A stretch of 48,284 bases of DNA from JAAYBY01 sp964465385 (GCA_964465385.1 CAYXIM010000002.1:1-48284); one strand, 5' to 3'. Shown: positions 31,730-39,459, numbered from the stretch's first letter. Program-made: numbers and translations. Notes: generated by a model from the sequence alone, not told the origin.

Positions 31730-31801
31730 GTTTTCATTATGCTGAAAACTGTGCGAATATTCAAGACTTTCTTTCAGTGTAATGAAAACTGTAATGAAAA
31801 C
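31730..31801. repeat. Three copies of a TAATGAAAAC motif around the AAA gene promoter
   Basis: TAATGAAAAC occurs twice in direct orientation (31780-31789 and 31792-31801, 12 bases apart) and once inverted as GTTTTCATTA (31730-31739). A related TGAAAACTGT occurs at 31743-31752 and 31783-31792. The inverted copy overlaps the -10 box of the AAA gene. This looks like an operator array for a DNA-binding protein. Confidence 0.65.
31736..31764 (-). promoter_or_regulatory. Sigma-A type promoter of the AAA ATPase gene
   Basis: Minus-strand TTGAAT (31759-31764), 17-base spacer, CATAAT (31736-31741), about 20 bases upstream of the start codon at 31717, leaving a very short leader with GAGGTGAG as ribosome binding site. 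Confidence 0.72.
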
Positions 31802-31805
31802 ATGG

Positions 31806-31838
31806 AAAAGACCACACCAGAATTTCTCCAGTGTGGTC
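31806..31838 (-). terminator. Probable Rho-independent terminator behind trxA
   Basis: On the minus strand a 13-bp stem including G-U pairs (arms 31826-31838 and 31810-31822, loop AAA) is followed by TTTT. It lies about 100 bases downstream of the trxA stop. The wobble pairs fit only in minus-strand RNA, supporting this direction. The T-run is short. Confidence 0.7.
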
Positions 31839-31936
31839 CTTCTCTTGCTAACCTTTAAAGCTATTAATCTGTTTTCTTTAATCCCTATGTGAAAGCTTCT
31901 AAGGCTTCTTCTTTCACAGACACGCGCTGGTTGAGG

Positions 31937-32254
31937 TCACATGTGTTGATCCAGTTTGGCTGCCAGCTCTTCATAGGGCCGGACCCCGACAATGCGTTCA
32001 ACCACCTGGCCTTTTTTAAGGATGTAAAGGGTTGGAATGCTCATGATCCGGAACTGCTGGGCCAGCTCCATTTCTTCATCCACATTGACCTTGGCGATGA
32101 CGGCCCGGTCCCGGTAGTCTTCTGCCAGTTTGTTGATGGTCGGTGCAACCATGCGACAAGGACCGCACCAGGCAGCCCAAAAATCGATCAGTACTGGTTT
32201 TTCTTCCTGCATGACATGCTCGTCAAAATTATCTGCTTGAATGGTTAAGGGCAT
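31937..32254 (-). CDS. trxA: Thioredoxin
   Basis: Thioredoxin reduces disulfides in cytoplasmic proteins. The 105-residue product has the active site WAAWCGPCRM (Cys30, Cys33), the cis-proline segment SIPTLYILKKGQ and the conserved VNVDEE. Length is typical. The ATG at 32254 is preceded by GGAGG; the upstream extension to 32299 is not family-like. It follows metA by about 90 bases. That spacer contains a small inverted repeat (GTAACT-TG-AGTTAC, 32326-32339) and a weak TATATT box, so separate expression is possible. Confidence 0.96.
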   Translation of the reverse strand: MPLTIQADNFDEHVMQEEKPVLIDFWAAWCGPCRMVAPTINKLAEDYRDRAVIAKVNVDEEMELAQQFRIMSIPTLYILKKGQVVERIVGVRPYEELAAKLDQHM

Positions 32255-32347
32255 AAGGCAACCTCCACTGCTGGATCTTTCGATCGGTACTTTCCCCAAT
32301 ATAGGCGATGCGGCCCACTGGCTCAGTAACTTGAGTTACCGCCGCTA

Positions 32348-33277
32348 TCAGCCGCCATCGGGCAAAGCCGACAGGTCGTAGGGGGTTTCCTGGTAGACAT
32401 AGTAGTTGAGCCAGTTGGCAAAAAGCAGGTAGGCAGAACTGCGCCAGCGAACCAGTGGTGGCTTGGCGGGATCTTCATCCTGGAAGTAGTGAACCGGCGG
32501 CTGGATGGGCAGGCCCCGCTCCAGGTCTCGCTCGTATTCATACTTCAGCGTCAGCGGGTCATATTCAGAATGCCCCGTCAAAAAAATCTGGCGGCCGGTC
32601 ATATCTGATACGGCATAGACGCCGGATACTTCCGACTCAGACAAAATGCGCAGGTCGCTGATTGGCTCGATGTCCTGGCGCCGGACTTCTGTGTGCCGGG
32701 AATGGGGCACATAAAAAAGGTCATCGAAGCCGCGGAAGAGGCGCACCGGCTGCGTCCAGGTGCTCCGGTGCTTGAAGACCCCAAACATTTTCTCAGCCAG
32801 GGGGTATTTGGGCACACCATAATGGTGGTAAAGGCCGGCTTGTGCCCCCCAGCAAATGTGCAGGGTGGAATAAACGTGGGTCCGGCTCCAGTCCATGATC
32901 TGCGCCAATTCCGGCCAGTAGGCGACCGATTCAAAGGGCATGTGCTCAACCGGTGCACCGGTGATAATCATCCCATCGTAGCGCCGCTCCTGGATGGTGT
33001 CGAAGGTTTCGTAAAACTTGGTCAGGTGGTCGGTTGACGTGGTTTTGGGGCTGTAGGAAGCCGTGTACATCAGGTCAACATCCAGCTGCAGGGGCGTGTT
33101 GCCCAGCAGGCGCAACAACTGTGTTTCCGTGACAATTTTATTGGGCATCAGGTTGAGGATCAGGATATGCAAGGGCCGGATGTCCTGGCTGAATGCCCGT
33201 TCTTCAGGCATGACAAAGACATTTTCCTGCTCCAGAATGCCGGCTGCCGGCAAATGATTTGGTATTTTGATCGGCAT
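32348..33277 (-). CDS. metA: Homoserine O-acyltransferase MetA, predicted acetyltransferase
   Basis: MetA acylates homoserine, the first committed step of methionine synthesis. The 309-residue product has canonical MPIKIPNHLPA start, catalytic Cys142 in LHICWGAQAG, and His236/Glu238 in LTGHSEYDPLTL. Residue 111 is Glu (TGAPVEHMPFE). In characterised enzymes Glu at this position gives acetyl-CoA rather than succinyl-CoA use, where Gly is found, so homoserine O-acetyltransferase is predicted despite the metA name. GGGGGA precedes the ATG at 33277; the frame to 33361 is rejected. It follows the uridine-kinase-like gene by 99 bases; no SAM riboswitch is visible. Confidence 0.95.
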   Translation of the reverse strand: MPIKIPNHLPAAGILEQENVFVMPEERAFSQDIRPLHILILNLMPNKIVTETQLLRLLGNTPLQLDVDLMYTASYSPKTTSTDHLTKFYETFDTIQERRYDGMIITGAPVEHMPFESVAYWPELAQIMDWSRTHVYSTLHICWGAQAGLYHHYGVPKYPLAEKMFGVFKHRSTWTQPVRLFRGFDDLFYVPHSRHTEVRRQDIEPISDLRILSESEVSGVYAVSDMTGRQIFLTGHSEYDPLTLKYEYERDLERGLPIQPPVHYFQDEDPAKPPLVRWRSSAYLLFANWLNYYVYQETPYDLSALPDGG

Positions 33278-33376
33278 CTTAATCCCCCGTTCCATGGTCA
33301 GGGCCGCCTGCCGGCGTCCCCTGTGTTGATCCAGTATCCGCACACTGGGGGCTCTTGTCAAGCGATCCGTGCCAGC

Positions 33377-34369
33377 TTAAACAAACTCCTGAAGGATCGA
33401 ATCCGCTGGGATCAAAGACCGGTCTGCCCGTGGCAGGCGATCACAGGCGGCCAAAAGCGCCTCGGCCTCGGCCAGGGCTGCTTCAACATCGGCAAAGGCC
33501 TGCTGGCCTGACAAGTAGACGGATTGAACGTGCTTGCTTTGGCGGTACTGGTCCAGGGATTCACGGATCCGGTCTGCGGCCAGCGGCGGGATGATGCCAA
33601 ATTCATAAGGCAGGCAGGAGTTGACATACTGGTCTGCCCGGGCCAGGTAGGCCGGAAAGAGCCGTTGCTCGGTCCGGTCGATCATGGGCCAATAGTCGAT
33701 GGTCGACAGGGCCGTTGCCCCCCGGTGGATGACATCGCGTGAAATGCGCCTGAGCATGCGCAGGTCCCGGCTGCCCAGCAGCTGGCGGCCATCCAGGAAG
33801 GTGCACCAGGGCATGATGAAGACGCCGAATACTTCCTCGGCCGGCAAATGGCCGAAAATAGCCTCTGAGAGGCCATGCAGGCCCTCAATGATCAGGATAT
33901 CCTGCTCGCCCAGGGTCACCCGTTTGGCGGCTTCAAACACCCGTTGGCGCCGGGCAAAGTCAAAGGTGGGCAAGGAGACGGTCTCACCCTCAAACAGGCG
34001 CATGAGGTCTTCAACCAGGGCCTGGGTGTCCAGCATATCCAGGGCTTCAAAGTCAGGTCGCCCCGCCTCATCGTAAACCAGGGGGCTGGTCTGGTAGTAA
34101 TCGTCCAAAGACAGAACCCGCGCCGGTCGGCCAACCAGGGTCAAGGCCTGGGCCAGGCGGTGGGAAAACGACGTTTTCCCTGATGAGGTCGGGCCTGATA
34201 CAAAGACAGAATGAACCGAGGGGCGCTCAAGGAGCCGGTCAACGGTTTTTGTCACCTGCCTGGAAAAGCCCTCTTCACAGCGGGCGACAAAGGCTGGGAA
34301 TTTACGCACGCCCAGCTGGTCTTCCAGTTGCCCCAGGCTGATCCGCATCATGTGTGTCAGCAATGCCAT
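33377..34369 (-). CDS. Uridine kinase-like P-loop nucleoside kinase
   Basis: The 330-residue product has a phosphoribulokinase/uridine kinase domain: P-loop SGPTSSGKTSFSHRL near residue 60, the acidic LSLDDYYQTS, FDFARRQR and IIEGLHGLSE. About 50 residues precede the kinase domain. Clostridial nucleoside kinases of this group usually have about 550 residues with N-terminal TGS and threonyl-tRNA-synthetase-like domains; those are missing here. The ATG at 34369 has GGAGG five bases upstream. Substrate is probably a nucleoside, but unproven. It is co-directional with metA and may share its promoter. Confidence 0.85.
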   Translation of the reverse strand: MALLTHMMRISLGQLEDQLGVRKFPAFVARCEEGFSRQVTKTVDRLLERPSVHSVFVSGPTSSGKTSFSHRLAQALTLVGRPARVLSLDDYYQTSPLVYDEAGRPDFEALDMLDTQALVEDLMRLFEGETVSLPTFDFARRQRVFEAAKRVTLGEQDILIIEGLHGLSEAIFGHLPAEEVFGVFIMPWCTFLDGRQLLGSRDLRMLRRISRDVIHRGATALSTIDYWPMIDRTEQRLFPAYLARADQYVNSCLPYEFGIIPPLAADRIRESLDQYRQSKHVQSVYLSGQQAFADVEAALAEAEALLAACDRLPRADRSLIPADSILQEFV

Positions 34370-34393
34370 AAGAACCTCCATCTGATAGGCCCC

Positions 34394-34422
34394 ATTCTAA
34401 CAGAGACCACAAACCCTGACAA
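34394..34422 (-). promoter_or_regulatory. Sigma-A type promoter of the kinase-metA genes
   Basis: Minus-strand TTGTCA (34417-34422), 17-base spacer, TAGAAT (34394-34399), 25 bases upstream of the kinase ATG. It is divergent from the tag promoter. Confidence 0.72.
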
Positions 34423-34445
34423 TGACAGGCCTTGGCCCCTGCCTG

Positions 34446-34454
34446 TGGTATAAT
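34446..34454 (+). promoter_or_regulatory. Extended -10 promoter of the tag operon
   Basis: TGGTATAAT with a perfect TATAAT (34449-34454) lies 38 bases before the tag start. No clear -35 box is present at 16-18 bases. Confidence 0.65.
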
Positions 34455-34491
34455 ATCAGACAAGCAAGCGCCATCAGGGAGGTGAACCATT

Positions 34492-35154
34492 GTGCCGCAA
34501 GCCACCAGACACGTGTGTCCCTGGGCGCTTTCTGATCCCCTTTCTCTGGCTTACCACGACAAGCAATGGGGCATTCCCCTGCACGATGACCTGGCCTTGT
34601 TTGCACTTTTGACCCTGGAAACCTTCCAGGCTGGTTTAAGCTGGCGTTTGGTGCTGGCCAAAGAGGCGGCCCTGCGCCAGGCCCTGGATGGCCTGGATCC
34701 CCGGCGGCTGGCCGGCTGGGACAAGGACCGGGTCGAACAGTGCCTCAGGGAACCTGGCATCATCCGCAACCGGCAAAAAATCCAGGCAGCTGTCAAAAAC
34801 GCCCGTGCCTTTCTGACCATCCAGGAAACCCACCCCTCTTTCAACCACTATGTGTGGCAGTGGGTTGACGGGGTGCCCCGGGTGCATTTTTTCAAAACGC
34901 CCCAGGAGGTGCCGGCCCTGACCCCCCTGTCCACGGCCTTGGGCGCTGACCTGAAAAGGCGCGGTTTTTCTTTTGTGGGGCCCCGGGTCGCCTATGCCTT
35001 CATGCAGGCAGCCGGCCTGGTTTGTGACCATTTGGTTTGTTGTGACCGCCATCCCTTGTGGCACACGGAGCATGCACACCGCTTAAAAGAAAGGAAGGAC
35101 AGCGATGAGAACCCAGATCTGGGCCCATCGAGGGGCCAGCCAGACCCAGGCTGA
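34492..35154 (+). CDS. tag: DNA-3-methyladenine glycosylase I
   Basis: Tag excises 3-methyladenine from alkylated DNA. The 220-residue product has the family start CPWALSDPLSLAYHDKQWG, then LTLETFQAGLSWRLVL, GIIRNRQKIQAAV and RGFSFVGPRVAYAFMQAAGLVCDHL. The zinc ligands Cys and His at the N-terminus and His/Cys near CCDRHP are present. The start is GTG with GGGAGGTGA upstream. About 25 residues beyond the usual C-terminus overlap the next gene by 50 bases. It heads a three-gene operon with a phosphodiesterase and an MFS transporter, whose functions appear unrelated. Confidence 0.94.
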   Translation: MPQATRHVCPWALSDPLSLAYHDKQWGIPLHDDLALFALLTLETFQAGLSWRLVLAKEAALRQALDGLDPRRLAGWDKDRVEQCLREPGIIRNRQKIQAAVKNARAFLTIQETHPSFNHYVWQWVDGVPRVHFFKTPQEVPALTPLSTALGADLKRRGFSFVGPRVAYAFMQAAGLVCDHLVCCDRHPLWHTEHAHRLKERKDSDENPDLGPSRGQPDPG

Positions 35155-35854
35155 AAACACCCTGGCCGCTTTTGAAGAAGCCATCCGCCAGGGTGCGGAC
35201 GGCATTGAACTGGATGTCCAGATGACCGCAGACAAGGTGGTCGTGGTCATCCATGATGAATCAACCGAGCGTGTTTCAGGGGTTCCCGGCGACGTCAGCC
35301 GCATGACCCTTCAAGCGCTTCAAGCCTTGGACGTTGGCCAGGTCCTGCCACAAGGCGGCTGCCAGCGTGTACCCACCCTGGAAGAAGTCTTTGACCTGAT
35401 CCGGCCCACCCAGCTGACCTTGAACGTGGAGCTCAAAAACACCACCCACCCCTACCCGGGCCTGGAAGAAGCGGTTCTGTCTTTAGCTGACAAGCACCAG
35501 ATGACTGATCGGCTGATCGTGTCGTCTTTCAACCACGTCAGCCTGCACCTGGCTGCCCACCTGATCCATGAAAGGAAGGCGGCCGCCTCTTGCGGCATCC
35601 TTTACCTGTGCGGCCTCTACCAGCCCTGGGCCTACGCCCGCCAGGTGGGCGCCTCGGCCATTCACCCCTATTTCCCCAACTTGCGGATGCCCGGCTTGGT
35701 CGAGGCCTGTCACCAGGCTGGCGTCCGTGTCCACGCCTGGACCCTTGATCAGCCCGATCACCTGCTTCAAGCCTTCCAGCTGGGCGTCGATGCCGTCATC
35801 ACCAACCAGCCGGACCGGGCTGTCCAGCTGCGCCAGGAGGAACGCACCCCATGA
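35105..35854 (+). CDS. Glycerophosphodiester phosphodiesterase
   Basis: The enzyme hydrolyses glycerophosphodiesters to glycerol-3-phosphate and an alcohol. The 249-residue product is a GDPD TIM barrel: WAHRGASQTQAENT near the N-terminus (His8, Arg9, Glu17), GIELDVQMTAD with metal-binding acids, then HDESTERVSG, LNVELKN and the C-terminal VHAWTLDQPD and DAVITNQPD. No signal peptide is seen, so it should be cytoplasmic. GGAAGG precedes the ATG. It overlaps tag by 50 bases and the MFS gene by four (ATGA). It could supply glycerol phosphate from lipid turnover. Confidence 0.93.
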   Translation: MRTQIWAHRGASQTQAENTLAAFEEAIRQGADGIELDVQMTADKVVVVIHDESTERVSGVPGDVSRMTLQALQALDVGQVLPQGGCQRVPTLEEVFDLIRPTQLTLNVELKNTTHPYPGLEEAVLSLADKHQMTDRLIVSSFNHVSLHLAAHLIHERKAAASCGILYLCGLYQPWAYARQVGASAIHPYFPNLRMPGLVEACHQAGVRVHAWTLDQPDHLLQAFQLGVDAVITNQPDRAVQLRQEERTP

Positions 35855-37131
35855 AAAAACTCAACTACCCCAAGACCTTTCTCATCGGCTTTGGTTTTTT
35901 CGCCAGCTCACTGGCCTGGAGCCTCTACAACAGTTTCGTGCCCGTCCTGCTCAAAGAACGCTACCTGGAAAGCACCGCCCTGATCGGTTTCATCATGACC
36001 ATCGACAACATTTTCGGCGTCATTTTTCAACCCCTGGTCGGCCAGATCAGCGATCGCACACACACCCGGATTGGCAAACGCATGCCTTACATCCTGGTTG
36101 GCATCCCGGTTTGTGCCCTGGCCTTCTTTTTCATCCCCCGAACCGGCAGCCTTTTTACCATGATGGGTGTCATCATTCTCTTTAACTTTGTCATGTCCAT
36201 CTGGCGTTCTCCGGTCGTGTCCCTGATGCCGGACCTGACCCCTTCCATCCACCGCAGCAAAGCCAACGGCATCATCAACCTTATGGGGGGCGTTGGCGGC
36301 ATCATCGCTTTTCTGGCCGGTGGCTACCTGGCCAACGTCGGTGGTGACAATGCGCCTTTTCTCATGGGTTCCCTGGTCATGCTGGTGGCCGTGGTCATCT
36401 TGTTCTTGTTCGTCAAAGAGCCGGACAGCCGCCGCCTGTCCCGTGCCCTGGATGCCCGGCAAGCCCTGGCGGCGGGATCTGGCAAGCCGGTAAAAGAAAA
36501 GAAGGTCTCCGTTCAAGAGACCTTGCAGGCCCTGGACCGGCCCCAAAAACGCAGTTTGGTCGCCTTGCTCCTGGCCATCTTTTTCTGGTTTTGCGGCTAC
36601 AATGCCGTTGAAGCCTTTTTCACCCTCTATGCCACTGAACACCTGCTGGTCAGTAAAGGCGATGCCGCCATGATGTTGTCTCTCTTTTCCATCGCGCTGG
36701 TTGTTTTCGCCCTGCCTTCCGGTATCCTGGCAGGCCGTTTGGGCCGAAAACGCATGATCCTGATCGGCCTGGTCGGCCTGATTTCGGTCTTCATCCCCAT
36801 GTTCTTTGTCGAACACCTGCTGGTCTTGAAGCTCCTGCTCTTTGCCGGGGGCTTGTTTTGGGCCTGCGTCAACATCAACTCCCTGCCCATGGTGGTCGAA
36901 CTGGCTTCCGATAAGCACATCGGCAGTTTTACCGGCTACTACTATTTCTTTTCGTTCAGCGCGGCCATTTTGAGCCCCATCCTTTTTGGCTGGATCCGTG
37001 ACCTGACAGACCGTTACGCCACCTTGTTTTTATATGCCATCGTCTCTTTTGCCCTGGCTCTGGTTGCCATGACCTTGGTGCGCCATGGTGAAGCCAAACC
37101 GCAACCCCCGGTTCCCGAACCAGGCAGCTGA
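35851..37131 (+). CDS. MFS transporter, GPH/SLC45-like
   Basis: The 426-residue product has about twelve membrane helices in two halves with a basic cytoplasmic loop (about 195-230). The motif GQISDRTHTRIGKRMPYILVG after helix 2 (seen as QISDRTHTRIGKR) is the signature of the glycoside-pentoside-hexuronide/SLC45 type of sugar-cation symporters. The second-half equivalent is GILAGRLGRKRMILIG. A sugar or sugar-derivative substrate is inferred from family; it cannot be specified. It is translationally coupled to the phosphodiesterase gene and ends before a bidirectional terminator. Confidence 0.88.
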   Translation: MKKLNYPKTFLIGFGFFASSLAWSLYNSFVPVLLKERYLESTALIGFIMTIDNIFGVIFQPLVGQISDRTHTRIGKRMPYILVGIPVCALAFFFIPRTGSLFTMMGVIILFNFVMSIWRSPVVSLMPDLTPSIHRSKANGIINLMGGVGGIIAFLAGGYLANVGGDNAPFLMGSLVMLVAVVILFLFVKEPDSRRLSRALDARQALAAGSGKPVKEKKVSVQETLQALDRPQKRSLVALLLAIFFWFCGYNAVEAFFTLYATEHLLVSKGDAAMMLSLFSIALVVFALPSGILAGRLGRKRMILIGLVGLISVFIPMFFVEHLLVLKLLLFAGGLFWACVNINSLPMVVELASDKHIGSFTGYYYFFSFSAAILSPILFGWIRDLTDRYATLFLYAIVSFALALVAMTLVRHGEAKPQPPVPEPGS

Positions 37132-37154
37132 ACCCAAAACTTGGTTGATGGCAT

Positions 37155-37193
37155 AAAAAAACAATTCCGGGGCACCATTCCCGGAATTGTTTT
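37155..37193. terminator. Bidirectional Rho-independent terminator
   Basis: A perfect 14-bp stem (37158-37171 and 37180-37193, loop of eight) is flanked by seven A on the left and ends in TTTT on the right. It serves the MFS gene on the plus strand and, with the stronger T-run, the zinc-ribbon gene on the minus strand. Confidence 0.88.
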
Positions 37194-37200
37194 CAATTGG

Positions 37201-37336
37201 AGGAGAAAAGTATGAAAGAAGGAGGTTAGCAATTCTTTTCCTGCTCTGGCTCTATCATAGCAGATGACTTTGACCGTTTCGAAACAGAAATATGAATAAA
37301 TGTGAACAAGTCAAGAACAAAAAACAAAGAGCCGGA
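37201..37336. other. Short spacer with strong SD and five-codon mini-ORF
   Basis: Between the terminator and the zinc-ribbon gene, the plus strand has GGAGGAG followed by ATG AAA GAA GGA GGT TAG (37212-37229), that is MKEGG. A second SD-like AAGGAGG lies inside it. The rest is AT-rich with a GTTTCGAAAC palindrome near 37279. No real gene is supported. Confidence 0.3.
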
Positions 37337-38074
37337 TCAGGGCAGGTGGACGATGGCCTGGTGGGTGTCCAGGTCAGCAGCCTGAGCCGGGCGGTCGATC
37401 AAAAAGCCGCCTTCGGGTGAAACCAGTTTCAGCTTAACCGGGCTGTAGATATCCTGGAAGCTGCCGGAATCAATCGAAAGCACGTCGGCCCGTTTCTCAC
37501 ACAGGGCCTTGAAGAAAGCAACCACCTCATCTTCAGCGATGCTTTCGCCGGTTGCAACCATGTAATAATCGTTTTTGTTGTGCCAGACAGACACATCCCG
37601 GTCAATGTCAAGGGCAAAGGGGGCCAGCTGCGGCAAGGCGTCAAGCATTTGCTGGCGCACGCTGTTGCGGCGCATGACCACCGGCACGCTGATCCCTGCC
37701 GCCAGCACAATCAAAGCCAGTGCGATCAGGGCGATGCGCAGTTTGATTCCTTTGGGCAAGCGAACGTCAGGCAGGTTTTCAGGTTCTGTAAACTCGAAGG
37801 TCGGCGGCGGCGGTGGTTTTGGCTTGGCCTTTTGTGCGGCAGGCTGGGCTTTTTTCCGGCTGGCCTGGCCACGTTGGTTGGGCTGCAGGCTGGGGCCTTC
37901 ATATTTGGGTTGCGGTTCGTTGGGAAAGGTGTGCCCGTCTGGGTTTTGGGCGATGGCGATGGCCTGCTCGCTGTCAAAGACTGCGTCACAAAAGAGGCAG
38001 TGGCTCTGTTCGTTTTTCGAACCGACGTAAACAATCGATCCGCAGTTGGGGCATCGCCCTTCTTGATGTGCCAT
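37337..38074 (-). CDS. Zinc-ribbon, single-pass membrane protein, unknown function
   Basis: The 245-residue product has an N-terminal zinc ribbon, CPNC and CLFC (residues about 8-29), a Lys/Pro/Gln-rich linker (about 60-95), a membrane helix (about 114-134, LRIALIALALIVLAAGISVPVV) and an extracytoplasmic C-terminal domain of about 105 residues. The topology is cytoplasmic zinc ribbon, outside C-domain. The frame to 38263 overlaps galK and is rejected. The ATG at 38074 has AGGAAGG about eleven bases upstream. It is monocistronic, convergent to the MFS gene and divergent from galK. Function unknown. Confidence 0.82.
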   Translation of the reverse strand: MAHQEGRCPNCGSIVYVGSKNEQSHCLFCDAVFDSEQAIAIAQNPDGHTFPNEPQPKYEGPSLQPNQRGQASRKKAQPAAQKAKPKPPPPPTFEFTEPENLPDVRLPKGIKLRIALIALALIVLAAGISVPVVMRRNSVRQQMLDALPQLAPFALDIDRDVSVWHNKNDYYMVATGESIAEDEVVAFFKALCEKRADVLSIDSGSFQDIYSPVKLKLVSPEGGFLIDRPAQAADLDTHQAIVHLP

Positions 38075-38156
38075 ATAAATAAAGACCTTCCTATAAACGG
38101 CTCGCCGGCTGGCAGGCCGTCCCGATCCGGTGAATGTGTGTGCTGTACGATATGTT

Positions 38157-38185
38157 ATTATAGAATGAAAAGACGCCGCTGGCAA
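38157..38185 (-). promoter_or_regulatory. Sigma-A type promoter of the zinc-ribbon membrane protein gene
   Basis: Minus-strand TTGCCA (38180-38185), 17-base spacer, TATAAT (38157-38162). The -35 box lies just upstream of the galK ribosome binding site, so divergent transcription of galK must start close by. No confident plus-strand promoter was found for galK. Confidence 0.75.
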
Positions 38186-38196
38186 GGAGGAAGCCC

Positions 38197-39459
38197 ATGA
38201 CGGATCAGGCGCAGACAGGAAGCAAGCCCACCCAGGCAGCAGGCTGCGGACAGCCTGTCCCACAGGCTGACAAGCTCAGCTTGGCCGAACGGTTCATGGC
38301 CTGCTTTGGCCCTGCTGACACGCTGCGCTTTTTCCGGGCCCCTGGCCGGGTTGAACTGGCCGGCAACCACACTGATCACCAGAATGGGCGGGTGCTGTGT
38401 GCGGCCATCCGCTGTGACCTCAGAGCTGCTGCCGCAGCCAATCACCTGCCGGTCATCCGCCTCTATTCAGCGGGTTTTCCCGAACCTTTTCACCTGAACC
38501 TGTCCGATTTAACCCCAAAAGCGGAAGAGCAAGGCCAGACCCTGGCCCTCATCCGTGGTATTGCCGCCGGTTTTAATCGCCTGCGGCCCTTGTCTGGCCT
38601 GGACATCTATGTTGCCAGTTCCCTCCCCGTTGGTTCCGGCCTGAGTTCTTCTGCTGCTTTTGAGGTGCTCCTGGCCACCGTCTTTGACGCATTCAGCGGC
38701 CAACCTTCCTTGACACCCCTGCAAAAAGCTCAGCTCGCCCAAGAGGCTGAGCAAGACTATTTTGGAAAACCCTCGGGCCTGATGGATCAGGCTGCCAGCA
38801 CGCTGGGCGGTTTGTTGCTTTTGGATTTCGCCAACCCCGATCAGCCACAAATCCGGCGGCTGGCCGGTGCTTGGGAAAGCTGGGGCTATGCCCTGCTGGT
38901 GACCGATACGGCAAGCAGCCACCAACAACTGACAGCCGCATACGCTGACGTGGCCCGGGACATGCGGTCGGTCGCCCGCCTGTGCGGCGCCCGGGTGCTA
39001 GGCCAGGTGGACCCCCAGCTTTTCCACGCGCGCCTGCCAGCCTTGCGCCCACACTGCTCAGACCGAGCCCTGCTGCGGGCCATGCATTTTTTTGGCGAGC
39101 AGGAACGGGTCCAGCAGTTGGCGGCAGCGCTGGAAGCCGGTGACCAGGCCACTTTTTTCAAGACCGTGCGCGCCGCCGATTTCAGCTCGCGTGCGCTCTT
39201 GCAAAACCTCTTTGCGACGGACGATCCGCTCAAGCAGCCTTTGTCGCTGGCCTTGGCCTGGTCAGATCACCTGCTGGCAGGATCTGGCGCCAGCCGGGTT
39301 CACGGCGGTGGTTTCGGGGGCACCATACAGGCCTATGTCCCCTTGCAGCGCCTGCCTGACTATCAAAAAGGCATGGAAGCGGTCTTCGGGCCGGGTGCCT
39401 GCAGGCGCATCCAGATCAGTGACTTGGGGGCCGGGCCGCTTGAAGGAGCACTGGCATGA
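38197..39459 (+). CDS. galK: Galactokinase
   Basis: GalK phosphorylates alpha-D-galactose at C1, the entry to the Leloir pathway. The 420-residue GHMP kinase has FRAPGRVELAGNHTDHQNG, the phosphate loop PVGSGLSSSAAFE and the C-terminal GASRVHGGGFGGTIQAYVP. The first motif has the ENHTDH-type variation (GNHTDHQNG) found in clostridial galactokinases instead of GEHTDY. The start has AGGAGG upstream, and the first 35 residues are a low-complexity extension. galT and galE are not nearby. It overlaps tadA by four bases. Confidence 0.92.
   Translation: MTDQAQTGSKPTQAAGCGQPVPQADKLSLAERFMACFGPADTLRFFRAPGRVELAGNHTDHQNGRVLCAAIRCDLRAAAAANHLPVIRLYSAGFPEPFHLNLSDLTPKAEEQGQTLALIRGIAAGFNRLRPLSGLDIYVASSLPVGSGLSSSAAFEVLLATVFDAFSGQPSLTPLQKAQLAQEAEQDYFGKPSGLMDQAASTLGGLLLLDFANPDQPQIRRLAGAWESWGYALLVTDTASSHQQLTAAYADVARDMRSVARLCGARVLGQVDPQLFHARLPALRPHCSDRALLRAMHFFGEQERVQQLAAALEAGDQATFFKTVRAADFSSRALLQNLFATDDPLKQPLSLALAWSDHLLAGSGASRVHGGGFGGTIQAYVPLQRLPDYQKGMEAVFGPGACRRIQISDLGAGPLEGALA

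Noticed and set aside
30453..31936. Mobile element or prophage remnant at the AT-rich island
   Set aside because: No transposase, integrase, terminal inverted repeats or target-site duplication were found. Only base composition suggests transfer.
32326..32339. Inverted repeat GTAACT-TG-AGTTAC between metA and trxA
   Set aside because: Six-base arms with no T-run; too short for a terminator and not a known operator. Chance is a fair explanation.
33278..33376. Possible SAM riboswitch ahead of metA
   Set aside because: The spacer is only 99 bases, and no S-box conserved segments or terminator hairpin are visible.
37575..38200. Plus-strand frames across the zinc-ribbon gene (151 and 206 residues)
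   Set aside because: They lack ribosome binding sites and recognisable features, while the minus-strand frame has a zinc ribbon, a membrane helix and a good promoter.
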